Positions 1-8,326 of a stretch of DNA of 64,000 nt are shown piece by piece. The DNA comes from Ardenticatenaceae bacterium. Its GTDB lineage: Bacteria; Chloroflexota; Anaerolineae; Promineifilales; Promineifilaceae. The notes beneath the pieces were generated by a model. It was given only the letters and a program-made list of their open reading frames with translations. It ran no database searches and was not told where the DNA came from. The DNA lies in contig JACKBN010000001.1 of NCBI GenBank assembly GCA_020634565.1, positions 558,001 through 622,000 on the forward strand, given 5' to 3'. Every line of letters begins with the position of its first letter. Within the stretch, counting starts at the first letter, position 1. The position numbers and the translations under genes are program-made.

Positions 1-2
1 TC

Positions 3-2606
3 CAAGAAGGCATCACCAACGACACCCACCCGCCCTTTTTCTTCCTAATTATTCATTTTACCCGTCAGCTTTTTGGCGAGACCGATTTTGTCTACCGCTT
101 TCCGGCCTTACTATTTGGTGTGCTGCTGGTGCCACTGCTGGCCCAGATGGGGCGGCGCATGAGCGGCATGGGACTGGGGTTGGTGGCAGCAGGACTCGCA
201 GCGATCAATCCGCTGCAAATCTGGTATGCCAACGAAGCGCGCATGTACACGCTGGCGGTGCTGCTGGTAACGGCCGCTTCCTATACCCTCTGGCGCACCA
301 TTCAGAAAGCCCAAACCCAAACGCTCAGCACGAAGGCATTAGTACGGCCGTTACTTGGCTACGTCCTGCTGGCGGGATTAGCTTTTTATACCCACTACAC
401 CGCGGCCTTTCTCATTGCCGGGCAGGGGCTGTTCTGGCTGCTGATTTTGTGGCGGCAGGGACACAAGCGACTGTTGGGTGGCATGGCCTTGCTAGGCCTG
501 CTCATCGCCGCGCCGCTGGTGCCGTACACAGTACCCCGCTTTTTTAGCGGTTACGAAGCCAACTTTTACCACGTTTCCCCCTGGATCATGCTGCAAGACG
601 TGGTGCGCTTTTTTGCCCTGGGGCGCAGCGTCGATTTTGAATCCACCCGCATCATTGTGCTGAACATCGGCGCTTTTTTGCTGCTGCTGGTGGGGTTGTG
701 GCAAGCCAGGGGGCAGTGGCGACGGCCGTTCCTTCTCATCTGGCTGCTGGCGATTGTGCTGGGACTGATGGCTGGCTCCATTTTCAAGCCGATGTACCAG
801 GGCGTGCGCCACATCATGCTGGGCAGCCCCGCCTTTTTGCTGCTAGTGGGATATGGGTTGGTGGGACTAGCCGATCTGGCCCGCCACAAAGATAGTGTTG
901 TGCGTCTGGCCTGGGGCGCAGCGCTAGCCGTCGGGCTGGTGGTGGTAACCATTGGGCCGGTTTGGGCGCTAGATAATTATTTTAACGGCCGTTTCGGCAA
1001 AGATGATTTCCGCAGCCTGATTCAGTACGTAGAAGCACGTGCCGGAACGAACGATGTGGTTGTCTACAACAACGCCATCCTGCTGCCCCTGCACAATCAT
1101 TACCAAACACGACCCGATCTGGCAGTGACCGCCTCGCCCATTTACCCCACACGCGCCGACACCAGCCCGGCACAGCTGGCCGAACTGGCCCAAACTTACG
1201 ACCACATCTGGCTGGTCACCGATCCACCCGCCGACGAGCGGGATGCCGACGGCGTGGTACGCCGCTGGCTGGATGACAACTTGCTGCTGGTGGAGAGCAC
1301 CTACTTCGACTCGCAAACGGTGGAGGTACGCAGCCGTGCTTACAGCACAGGCTCGTTTGTGCTGGATGAATTGCCAGAAGACGGCCGTTCCCAAACCATC
1401 ACCTGGCCCGACTTCCCCACCTTGCTCAGCAGTCGTCTGGAACTGGCAGATTCCGCGCTGTGGCTGGATTTGTTCTGGCAGGGCAGCGCACCTGCGGAGT
1501 TCCAGGGCCTGCGCTTCACCGTGCAAGGGCCTAAAGGCATCGTCTGGCAAACGGCCGAATCCATCATCAACCTGGAAGATCCGTGGCAACCCGACAAAAT
1601 CAACCGGCGTACCTACCTCATCCCCCTGCCCAGCGGGATGCCGCCCGGTGAGTTTACTCTGCTGGCCCAACCAATCTGGCTGAGCGAGGTGCCCCAGGTA
1701 CTGGCCGAAACCCAGCCGCTGGAAACCATCACCCTGCCAATTGACACCCGCGCCGAGGCGGATTGGCCACGCCCGCCCGCCACCGCCATTTTTGCCAACG
1801 GGGTGCAGCTACAGGACATTGCTTTGGCAGAAACGGCCGTTCGCCCTGGCCACAACTTACCCTTCACGCTCTTCTGGCAAATGGCCAACGCTGCGCTGCT
1901 CACCAACTTGCGCTACGAACTCACTGTTCTCGCCCCCGATGGCACCGTTTTGCGGCAGCAAGCCGCTCAACCTGGCGCCAGCTGGTTAACCGAGTGGCAG
2001 CCCAATCAATTACTACGCGAACCAAACGGCTTGTACTTCCCGCCGGAAACTACGCCGGGCACCTATCGGTTAGAGCTAAAATTAACAGAAAACGAGGAGC
2101 CAGTAGCGGGACGGCCGTTCTGGTCGCCGTTTAGTCAGGAAAGTGTGCGCATCGGCGAGGTAGAAGTGACGCCGTGGCCGCTAGAAACCACGCTGCCCAC
2201 CGAAAGTACGGCCGTCAAAGCCGATTTTGGCCCCAACATTCGTCTGCACAGCTATGACTTGGCAATAGCCGAGGACATGGTGGATTTGACGCTTTATTGG
2301 CAAACGATAGCCCCGCCCACCACCAGCTGGCTTATTTTTGTGCATCTCGTAGACAGCACCGGGGAAATCGTCACCCAGCGCGACATCGTACCCGGCGGCG
2401 GGCTGCGTCCCACCACCGGCTGGCGCACCGGGGAAATTATCACCGATGAAATTGAGCTGGCGCTGCCGCCCGATCTACCACCCGGCCAGTATGCCCTCCG
2501 CGTGGGCCTGTACGAAGCGGAGAACTTTACCCGCCCCGCTGTCAGCCAAAACGGCCAACCCCAGCCAGACAACCAGCTCATCCTCACGGAGATCCGTTTG
2601 CCATGA
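3..2606 (+). CDS. GT39-like integral membrane glycosyltransferase, 5' end cut by window
   Basis: The reading frame is open from the first bases, so the true start lies upstream. The first visible residues contain an NDTHPPFFF motif, typical of the first extracytoplasmic loop of PMT/ArnT-like (GT39-type) glycosyltransferases, which move a sugar from a polyprenyl-phosphate donor. About ten hydrophobic segments follow up to about base 990. The remainder is soluble and beta-rich, with three repeats each opening with an F/Y-WQ signature (LFWQ near 1473, LFWQ near 1870, LYWQ near 2293). The last repeat carries FVHLVD and LPPGQYALRVGLY. The stop overlaps the next start by 4 bases (ATGA), so the two are probably co-translated. 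The fold class is fairly clear; the acceptor and sugar are unknown. Confidence 0.8.
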   Translation, partial: QEGITNDTHPPFFFLIIHFTRQLFGETDFVYRFPALLFGVLLVPLLAQMGRRMSGMGLGLVAAGLAAINPLQIWYANEARMYTLAVLLVTAASYTLWRTIQKAQTQTLSTKALVRPLLGYVLLAGLAFYTHYTAAFLIAGQGLFWLLILWRQGHKRLLGGMALLGLLIAAPLVPYTVPRFFSGYEANFYHVSPWIMLQDVVRFFALGRSVDFESTRIIVLNIGAFLLLLVGLWQARGQWRRPFLLIWLLAIVLGLMAGSIFKPMYQGVRHIMLGSPAFLLLVGYGLVGLADLARHKDSVVRLAWGAALAVGLVVVTIGPVWALDNYFNGRFGKDDFRSLIQYVEARAGTNDVVVYNNAILLPLHNHYQTRPDLAVTASPIYPTRADTSPAQLAELAQTYDHIWLVTDPPADERDADGVVRRWLDDNLLLVESTYFDSQTVEVRSRAYSTGSFVLDELPEDGRSQTITWPDFPTLLSSRLELADSALWLDLFWQGSAPAEFQGLRFTVQGPKGIVWQTAESIINLEDPWQPDKINRRTYLIPLPSGMPPGEFTLLAQPIWLSEVPQVLAETQPLETITLPIDTRAEADWPRPPATAIFANGVQLQDIALAETAVRPGHNLPFTLFWQMANAALLTNLRYELTVLAPDGTVLRQQAAQPGASWLTEWQPNQLLREPNGLYFPPETTPGTYRLELKLTENEEPVAGRPFWSPFSQESVRIGEVEVTPWPLETTLPTESTAVKADFGPNIRLHSYDLAIAEDMVDLTLYWQTIAPPTTSWLIFVHLVDSTGEIVTQRDIVPGGGLRPTTGWRTGEIITDEIELALPPDLPPGQYALRVGLYEAENFTRPAVSQNGQPQPDNQLILTEIRLP

Positions 2607-4816
2607 TGCGTAAACGGCCGTTAGCGATCATCCTGGGCCTCTATTTGCTGATAACCCTGGCGTACGGCGTAGTGAATCCGCTGTTTGAAGCGCCAGACGA
2701 GCATTGGCATTTTTTTACGGCCGTTTACCTCGCTGAAAATAAATCCCTCCCCGTCGTTGAAGAAGAATACGACACCTGGCTCAGTCAGGAAGCCGCCCAG
2801 CCGCCGCTTTACTACATCCTCGGCGGGGCGCTGATTGCGCCGCTAGACATCAGCACCGCCCGCGAAGAAGTGTGGTTGAACCCGTTCCGGCTGCAAGGCA
2901 TCGGTAATGCGGCGGCGCTGGTGAACAAAAACCAGGTTATGCACACGGCGGTCGAGCAATGGCCGTGGCAGGGAACCATGCTGGCAGCGCATCTGCTGCG
3001 GATTTTTTCCACATTGCTGGGCTTGGGTACGCTGCTGGCCATTTACGGCAGCGCCCGACTAATCTGGCCCAGCAACGAGCGGCTGGCCCTGTTGGCCGTG
3101 GCGCTGCCTGCCTTTTTGCCCCAGTTCAACTTTCTGCACGCGGCCATCAGCAACGATCCGCTGGTGATTTTTTGGTGCAGTCTGGCGCTGTGGCAGCTCA
3201 TCTGGCTGTGGCACAACCAGCCCAGCCGCCCACGATTGCTGCTGCTGGGCATCACCATCGGGCTGGCGGCGCTAAGTAAGAATGCGGGGGTGCTGCTGCT
3301 GGTTTTTGCCATTGGTTTTTTGGCGGTGCGCAGTCTGAAGGATAGCCTTGACCGTTGGCCACAAACATTGGGCAAATGGGGATGGGAAACGGCCGTCTTC
3401 GTCATCCTACCCGTTTTGTTCATTGCGGGCTGGCTGTGGTGGCGCAACTGGCAGCTTTACGGCGACTGGACGGCCACCAGCCAGTTCATCCGCCTGGCGG
3501 GGGGCGACCGGGAGTTTACGCTGTGGCAAGTGCTGTGCGAAAGCGGCGGCCTGTGGCGCTCCACGGTTGCCGTGTTTGGCTGGTTTAATTTGCTAGCTCC
3601 CGCCTGGGTGTATGCGGTCTGGAACGTTTTGGCGGTTTTGGGCGTGCTGGGGCTTTTAAGAAACATAGGAGATCGGAGATTAGAGATTAGAGATTTTTTC
3701 CGAGCACCAATCTCCAATCTCCAATCTCCAATCTCTCTTTCCTTGCTTCTGTTCGGCTGGCTGCTGGCCGTTTACGCCGGACTGGTGCTGTTCATGCTGC
3801 GCACGCCGGCGGCCCAAGGACGGCTGCTGTTCCCGGCGATTGTGCCGCTGGCGCTGGGGCTGGCGGCAGGGCTGCATCGCTGGCGCTGGCTCGACTGGCT
3901 GGCTCCGGCAGCAGCGCTCGTCACCACAATTTTTTGCCTGTGGGGCGTCATCGGCCCGGCATACGCGCCGCCACCGCGGGTAGACGCCCTACCGCCCACG
4001 GCCACGCCGCTAGACCTGCATTTTGGGGATCTAACGCTGCTGGGGATTGAGATGGAGACGGAAACGGCCGTTCCACCTCAGACCGTCACCTTCACTCTCT
4101 ACTGGCAAGCCAACGCCAGGCCAACCACACCACCCGAATTGGTAGTAGATCTGCTCGGGCGCGGGTTAACGCCGCTAGGCAACAGCCACAGCTACCATGG
4201 GCGCGGCCTCTACCCCGCCAGCGAATGGCCGATTGGGAAAATCATAGCCGACCAAATGAGCGTCCGTCTGGCAGACGAGGCCGAAGTGCCCGTGTTGGCC
4301 CAGCTTTTTGTGCGGCTGGTGGATGAAACATCGCAGGATCTGCCTAGCGTGCAGGTGGGCGAGGTTGTGGTGCTGCCGCCAAGTTGGCCGGAGCCAACCG
4401 AAGTGGTTTTGGCGGAAATTGGGGATGCAGTGCAGGTAACTGCCGTACACGTCACACCCATGCAAGCCCAACCGAGTGATACGATCACAGTGGATGTCGA
4501 ATGGCAGGTCATCGCCCCGCCACAAGCCGCCTGGACAACTTTGGTGCATCTCGGCCCGGCAAACGAAACCCCGCTGACCACGGGAGACAGTCCACCGCTG
4601 GCTGGCAGCTACCCCACGCGCATCTGGGCCGCAGGGCAGCGTTTTAGCGATCAGTACCAACTGACGCTGCCAGAAGATTTGGCGGCGGGCAGCTATCCGC
4701 TCTGGCTGGGCATGTACCGCAGCGACAACGTCGAGCGGCTGCCCATGACTGCGGGGGGCGAACCACAGCCCAATAACGTGCTGCAAATCGGCACGGTTGA
4801 AGTCGTTGCGCCGTAA
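2603..4816 (+). CDS. Integral membrane glycosyltransferase-like protein with C-terminal beta modules
   Basis: 737 residues starting at an ATG that overlaps the previous stop. The N-terminus has one transmembrane helix followed by NPLFEAPDEHWHF; the APDE..HF loop is seen in GT39/DUF2142-type membrane glycosyltransferases. About 11-12 hydrophobic segments run to about residue 460, followed by two beta modules opening with TLYWQ and VEWQ. The second resembles the last module of the upstream gene (VHL, then an LPEDLAAGSYPLWLG stretch). Bases 3667-3736 are a palindromic repeat lying in frame in a loop between two membrane helices. This gene and the upstream one probably work on the same glycan. 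A lipid-linked sugar donor is inferred from the family; the substrate is unknown. Confidence 0.78.
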   Translation: MMRKRPLAIILGLYLLITLAYGVVNPLFEAPDEHWHFFTAVYLAENKSLPVVEEEYDTWLSQEAAQPPLYYILGGALIAPLDISTAREEVWLNPFRLQGIGNAAALVNKNQVMHTAVEQWPWQGTMLAAHLLRIFSTLLGLGTLLAIYGSARLIWPSNERLALLAVALPAFLPQFNFLHAAISNDPLVIFWCSLALWQLIWLWHNQPSRPRLLLLGITIGLAALSKNAGVLLLVFAIGFLAVRSLKDSLDRWPQTLGKWGWETAVFVILPVLFIAGWLWWRNWQLYGDWTATSQFIRLAGGDREFTLWQVLCESGGLWRSTVAVFGWFNLLAPAWVYAVWNVLAVLGVLGLLRNIGDRRLEIRDFFRAPISNLQSPISLSLLLFGWLLAVYAGLVLFMLRTPAAQGRLLFPAIVPLALGLAAGLHRWRWLDWLAPAAALVTTIFCLWGVIGPAYAPPPRVDALPPTATPLDLHFGDLTLLGIEMETETAVPPQTVTFTLYWQANARPTTPPELVVDLLGRGLTPLGNSHSYHGRGLYPASEWPIGKIIADQMSVRLADEAEVPVLAQLFVRLVDETSQDLPSVQVGEVVVLPPSWPEPTEVVLAEIGDAVQVTAVHVTPMQAQPSDTITVDVEWQVIAPPQAAWTTLVHLGPANETPLTTGDSPPLAGSYPTRIWAAGQRFSDQYQLTLPEDLAAGSYPLWLGMYRSDNVERLPMTAGGEPQPNNVLQIGTVEVVAP
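3667..3736. repeat. Palindromic 7-mer repeat inserted in frame in a coding region
   Basis: The left arm repeats GGAGATT/TAGAGATT and the right arm repeats CAATCTC four times, forming an imperfect hairpin of about 27-base arms around a short loop. It is translated in frame as a hydrophilic stretch (GDRRLEIRDFFRAPISNLQS) between two membrane helices of the host protein. Other repeats built the same way from different short words occur at 5808, 6441, 11365, 13206, 13682, 54894 and 57529. Confidence 0.75.
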
Positions 4817-4876
4817 AGATTGGACCTTTTTGTTCCAATGAAAATCGATCTATGACAAAGAAAAATGGTCCAATCT
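4817..4876. repeat. 60-bp element with AGATTGGACC terminal inverted repeats, between convergent genes
   Basis: AGATTGGACC (4817-4826) is the exact reverse complement of GGTCCAATCT (4867-4876). The element fills the 67-base gap between two convergent genes and could act as a two-way terminator. A second copy with the same ends and nearly the same length lies at 59085-59145, so this is a dispersed repeat family rather than a one-off hairpin. Confidence 0.65.
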
Positions 4877-4883
4877 AGCGAAG

Positions 4884-7637
4884 CTACTGCACAAATTCGA
4901 TGGTTCCTAGCAAAACGCGATCACCGAGTTCGCTGTAAGGGCCAGTGACGGGCAGGCGTTGACCCGTAGCTAACAGATAGAGGCCCACCTGCAATTGGTA
5001 TTCTCCCGGCGGCACATCGGCAAACCAGGAACGGCCGTCCACAATCATTTCCCCCTCACCCCAAAACGATGTCGGATACAGGCCGCCCAGCGGCTGACCA
5101 TCCTGCCCCAGCACAAACTCACCCTCTGGCGTAAGCAGATGCACAAACGCTGTGTAATCCTCTGCGATGGGGCCGATCATCTGCCAGTACAGCGTCAAGT
5201 CCAACGGTTCGGTGAGCGAGACAGAGCTGGGAACATCGGCGTGGGAAAGCACAATCGCATCGCCAAATTGGGTGCCGATGGGATTAGCTGTGGGGGAAAC
5301 GGCCGTATCCTCCGGCGGCATTTTCAAGCGGGCAATGTTGATCGTCGTGTCGCCATTGGCATCCCGAATAGACAGCGGGAATTCGGTGCCCGGCTGACGC
5401 AGGCTGATCTGGACGGTGTAGGCAGCAGGCACGTCGTTTGGCAGGGGGATGGTGTATGAGTCGCGCAGCAGCTGCCCAGCAGACAAATTGCTAAACACGG
5501 TGAAACCCGGGGTGGGGTTCACTATCGTTTGCTGCGGCACGCCCCGACCATCGAGGATGGTTAGCACCACTTCATAGGCGTGGCCAGGCGGCTGGAGCGC
5601 CTGCCAGTACAGCACCAACTCGTCGGGCAGCGTGGTTTCCACGCCGATGAGCTGAATCTCATCGCCAAAGTTGCCAGCGGGCGGGGCGAGAATGTTGGGG
5701 ATACGGCCGTTCGCTACTTGCACCACCAACGGCGAATTCGTTCGATCCAGCCAAAAGATCTTGCCCAGCAGCAACAAAATGGCCAGTCCCACTACCCAAA
5801 CGGGAACTAACCGCGGAGAGCGCGGAGGACGCGGAGGTTTTTCTTTTTCCTCTGCGCTCTTAGCGATCTCTGCGGTAAAAATCCGCAATCTCGGTTGAAA
5901 AACTAGCCACAAGCAAACCAGCAAACCCGCCACCGAAAGCAAATCAGCCAGCCAGCGCCCCGGGGTACGGCCAAACCAAATTTTGAGCGTGTGTTCGCCG
6001 GGGGGGATAGTGAGTTGGAGACGGCCGTTACTATCTGCGCCAACAGCCAAATCGTCACCATCCAAACTTGCCTGCCAGCCGGGGAAGATGTGGCTGGCGA
6101 AGGTGAGCGTGGTCGGTTCAGTGAAGCTGGTTTGCCAGACGGCCGTCCAGGGGTCGCTTTGTTGCAAAATGAGGCTATTTTCGGGAACGGCCGTCACTAA
6201 TTTTTCTGCCAGCGACGCGCCAGGAGGCACGACGGGGCCAGTGGGCCACGCCGTTACCCGCGCGTCGCTGTACTCTCCCCACGCCGTGAGGCCGATGATC
6301 TGGTAAGTTTGCTGCACAGTAGTAATGTCGGTGAGAGACGGCCGTTGCGGCAAACCCTCCCAACGCGACGGATACAAATACGGCACCAGGTTGACATAAC
6401 CTACTAAAATCACAACCAACAGCGCGATGGCTAAAAGATTTAACCGCAGAGGACGCAGAGAGCGCAGAGTTTTTTCTTTTTCTCCGCGTGCTTCGCGTTC
6501 TCCGCGGCAAAAAATCCCTAAGGCAGCAATCGGTAAAAAGAAAGCGGGAACATCTAAAAGCCGCCACGGGAACTGCAAGCTGCGCAGCGGTTCTACCAGC
6601 TGCCAAATCAAGTCGGAAGCCGGAAGCGTCAGGAAGAGCACGCCCCAGCCGAGCAGTCCGGCAGCAAAAAAGATGGCATCCTGGGCGGGGAACTGGTCTT
6701 TTTTGCGCAGCCAACGGAGCAGTGAATAGCCAGATACGGCCGTTCCCCCCGCACCCAACAGCAAAGTCACCAATCCCACCGTTTTGGGCAGATACGCGCC
6801 GCGCAGGCCAGCAACGGCCGTTCCCGGCCAATCCCACAGCGTGGCAAAATAGTCGCCGTACCACACCTTGCCCGCCTCGGCGGCATAGCGAGTGAACTGG
6901 ATTTCGCTGAAGGCGGGCAGCCAGGCAAAGGCAGCGACCGCCAACCCCAACGCAGCGACGGTCAGCAGCGCCAACCAGCGCCGCCGCGAACCACCCCAGC
7001 GCACCACAAAAAACAGGCTCCACAGCAGCAGCGGAGCCAGCAACAGCAAGCTGGCCGCCGCGTGGGAAAGCAGCAAAAGCGCCACAACCAAAGCAGCGAG
7101 AAAAATTTTGCGCGGAGACGGCCGTTCCACCACCCGCCAGATTAACCAGGCCACCAGCGGCACCAGCCCCAGCGCCAGACTGTTCGATGTGCTGCCCCGA
7201 CTGTAAATTTGGGCAGCAACGTGGGGGGACAGGGTGAAAACGACCGTGGCCACCAAACCGCCCATCTCACCCGCTAGTGCCCGCCCCAGGCCAAACATGC
7301 CCACCGCACCCAGCAACAGGCAGAGGGCAAATAACAAGTTTATAGCCACGCCTGCCTGTTGGCCGGTAAGCCAGTAAAGGGCAGTCAACAGCCAGGCGCT
7401 TAGCGGCGGATAAAAGTTGAAGAGCGGCGAGCCATAACCGTAGATGAGATCGGGCTGCCAGCGGGCCAACGGCACACCTGCCGCCCACTGCGCATTCACC
7501 AGCGGAATGCGAAAGTAATGCAGCAGCAGGTCATCCCCCTGCGGCGGCTGGCCCCATAATGGCTGCGCCGCCAGCGCAGTTAGCAGCAAGACGGCCAACC
7601 AGGGCCACCAGGCGCGTCGTTTGTGCCAATTCATCAT
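4884..7637 (-). CDS. PTPS-related large membrane protein (PF10131-like) with beta modules
   Basis: About 917 residues from the ATG at 7637. The frame extends 18 codons further to a TTG at 7691, but that extension is polar and less likely. After a first membrane helix comes GDDLLLHYFRIPL, then YGYGSPLFNFYPPLSAWLL, the signature of the '6-pyruvoyl-tetrahydropterin synthase-related' membrane family. That name is historical; these proteins resemble GT39/YfhO-type membrane glycosyltransferases. About 12 helices are followed by a soluble beta domain, one more helix, and two modules opening with LYWQ, the last carrying AFVHLLTPEG and DVPPGEYQLQVGLYLL like those of the two genes on +. Two palindromic repeats (5808-5878, 6441-6510) are translated in frame as charged linkers next to membrane helices. 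Function inferred: envelope glycan modification. Confidence 0.75.
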   Translation of the reverse strand: MMNWHKRRAWWPWLAVLLLTALAAQPLWGQPPQGDDLLLHYFRIPLVNAQWAAGVPLARWQPDLIYGYGSPLFNFYPPLSAWLLTALYWLTGQQAGVAINLLFALCLLLGAVGMFGLGRALAGEMGGLVATVVFTLSPHVAAQIYSRGSTSNSLALGLVPLVAWLIWRVVERPSPRKIFLAALVVALLLLSHAAASLLLLAPLLLWSLFFVVRWGGSRRRWLALLTVAALGLAVAAFAWLPAFSEIQFTRYAAEAGKVWYGDYFATLWDWPGTAVAGLRGAYLPKTVGLVTLLLGAGGTAVSGYSLLRWLRKKDQFPAQDAIFFAAGLLGWGVLFLTLPASDLIWQLVEPLRSLQFPWRLLDVPAFFLPIAALGIFCRGEREARGEKEKTLRSLRPLRLNLLAIALLVVILVGYVNLVPYLYPSRWEGLPQRPSLTDITTVQQTYQIIGLTAWGEYSDARVTAWPTGPVVPPGASLAEKLVTAVPENSLILQQSDPWTAVWQTSFTEPTTLTFASHIFPGWQASLDGDDLAVGADSNGRLQLTIPPGEHTLKIWFGRTPGRWLADLLSVAGLLVCLWLVFQPRLRIFTAEIAKSAEEKEKPPRPPRSPRLVPVWVVGLAILLLLGKIFWLDRTNSPLVVQVANGRIPNILAPPAGNFGDEIQLIGVETTLPDELVLYWQALQPPGHAYEVVLTILDGRGVPQQTIVNPTPGFTVFSNLSAGQLLRDSYTIPLPNDVPAAYTVQISLRQPGTEFPLSIRDANGDTTINIARLKMPPEDTAVSPTANPIGTQFGDAIVLSHADVPSSVSLTEPLDLTLYWQMIGPIAEDYTAFVHLLTPEGEFVLGQDGQPLGGLYPTSFWGEGEMIVDGRSWFADVPPGEYQLQVGLYLLATGQRLPVTGPYSELGDRVLLGTIEFVQ
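5808..5878. repeat. CGCGGAG-type palindromic repeat, in frame inside the PTPS-related gene
   Basis: The + strand has AACCGCGGAGAGCGCGGAGG on one side and TCTTAGCGATCTCTGCGGT on the other, separated by a T-rich loop. On the coding strand it gives FTAEIAKSAEEKEKPPRPPR, a charged linker between two membrane helices. Its word set is nearly the same as that of 6441-6510 in the same gene. Confidence 0.72.
6441..6510. repeat. CGCAGAG-type palindromic repeat, in frame inside the PTPS-related gene
   Basis: The left arm starts AACCGCAGAGGACGCAGAG and the right arm ends GCGTTCTCCGCGGC, around a T-rich centre. The coding strand reads it as RGEREARGEKEKTLRSLRPL between two membrane helices. Both repeat copies in this gene sit at helix boundaries, where extra charged residues are likely tolerated. 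Confidence 0.72.
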
Positions 7638-7749
7638 GGGCGTAATAGTCTCATTTCCCCGGAAAATGTTCAAATGTTGACTGTTGCGCAAAAATTACCG
7701 GAGAAATGTTGGTTACCCAAATCGCCCTGTCTGGGTTAAAATTATGGGT

Positions 7750-7845
7750 GGGAGTGATTGTGTCCCGGTGGGCGCCCCCGTCTTCAAAACTGGTGGCCGG
7801 CTGCGCAGAGCAGGCGGCGGTGGGTTCGACTCCCATTCACTCCCG
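7750..7845 (+). tRNA. selC: tRNA-Sec (anticodon UCA), selenocysteine tRNA
   Basis: The 96-nt sequence folds as a selenocysteine tRNA. It has an 8-bp acceptor stem GGGAGTGA/TCACTCCC with discriminator G, a 7-base anticodon loop CTTCAAA with anticodon TCA, and a long variable arm (GCCGGCTGC/GCAGGCGGC, one mismatch). The T arm GTGGG-TTCGACT-CCCAT has the same G-T closing pair as E. coli selC. The length matches selC (about 95 nt) rather than a normal tRNA. The anticodon stem has one C-T mismatch (CCCGT/ACTGG), and the 3' end continues as CCT, so CCA is not fully encoded. It implies that SelA, SelB and selenoproteins exist elsewhere in the genome; none is recognised in this window. Confidence 0.88.
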
Positions 7846-7877
7846 CCTCACCAAATTTATACCCAGCGAGGAAGTTT

Positions 7878-8198
7878 ATGGATTTAGTCAAGAATTTGCA
7901 GGATCACGTTGGGTCTCGCCCCGAAAAGTTCTTCAAAAACACCTTGTTTCGCAGCGATACTCTGCTTTTGGGCCTCAACTGCCTGGAACCAGGCCAGGTG
8001 CAGCAGCCACATGACCACAGCGATCAGGACAAGTTTTATTACGTGGTAGAGGGTGAAGGTCAGTTTTGGCTGGGCGACGACCAGGTGATGGCCGGTAGCG
8101 GCCAGGTGGTCTGGGCTCCGGCCGGGGTTATCCACGGCGTCAAAAATGAGGGCACGCAACGCCTGACTTTGCTGGTGGGCATCGCGCCTGCGCCATAG
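7878..8198 (+). CDS. Small cupin-domain protein
   Basis: 106 residues; the ATG at 7878 is preceded by AGGAAG at a good distance. It is a single-domain cupin with both motifs: PHDHSDQDKFYYVVEG (metal-binding His-x-His, with the usual Glu replaced) and GQVVWAPAGVIHGVKN (second-motif His). Such proteins bind a divalent metal in a beta barrel and may be isomerases, oxygenases or simple ligand binders, so the substrate cannot be assigned. It lies 32 bases after the selenocysteine tRNA and converges with the peroxidase gene. Confidence 0.82.
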   Translation: MDLVKNLQDHVGSRPEKFFKNTLFRSDTLLLGLNCLEPGQVQQPHDHSDQDKFYYVVEGEGQFWLGDDQVMAGSGQVVWAPAGVIHGVKNEGTQRLTLLVGIAPAP

Positions 8199-8235
8199 CT
8201 TGCCCAAAAATCGCAGGTATCATGAATAAGCATGA

Positions 8236-8267
8236 GCGGAAATCTGCTCATGTTCACAGATTTCCGC
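8236..8267. terminator. Hairpin between convergent cupin and peroxidase genes
   Basis: GCGGAAATCTG (8236-8246) and CAGATTTCCGC (8257-8267) form a perfect 11-bp stem with a 10-base loop. There is no clear T run on either side, so this is a candidate terminator by position and stem only. Confidence 0.4.
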
Positions 8268-8326
8268 CCATACCCATTGCTACAAAATCATCTTCGCTTT
8301 GTGTTGTGAGAACTAAAGCGCACGGC

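Noticed and set aside
6175..7023. A 282-codon open frame overlapping the PTPS-related gene in another frame
   Set aside because: Low-complexity, Ala/Arg/Cys-rich translation inside a well-supported membrane-protein gene.
7684..7887. Short open frames across the selenocysteine tRNA
   Set aside because: They overlap the tRNA cloverleaf completely, and the cupin has a better start at 7878.
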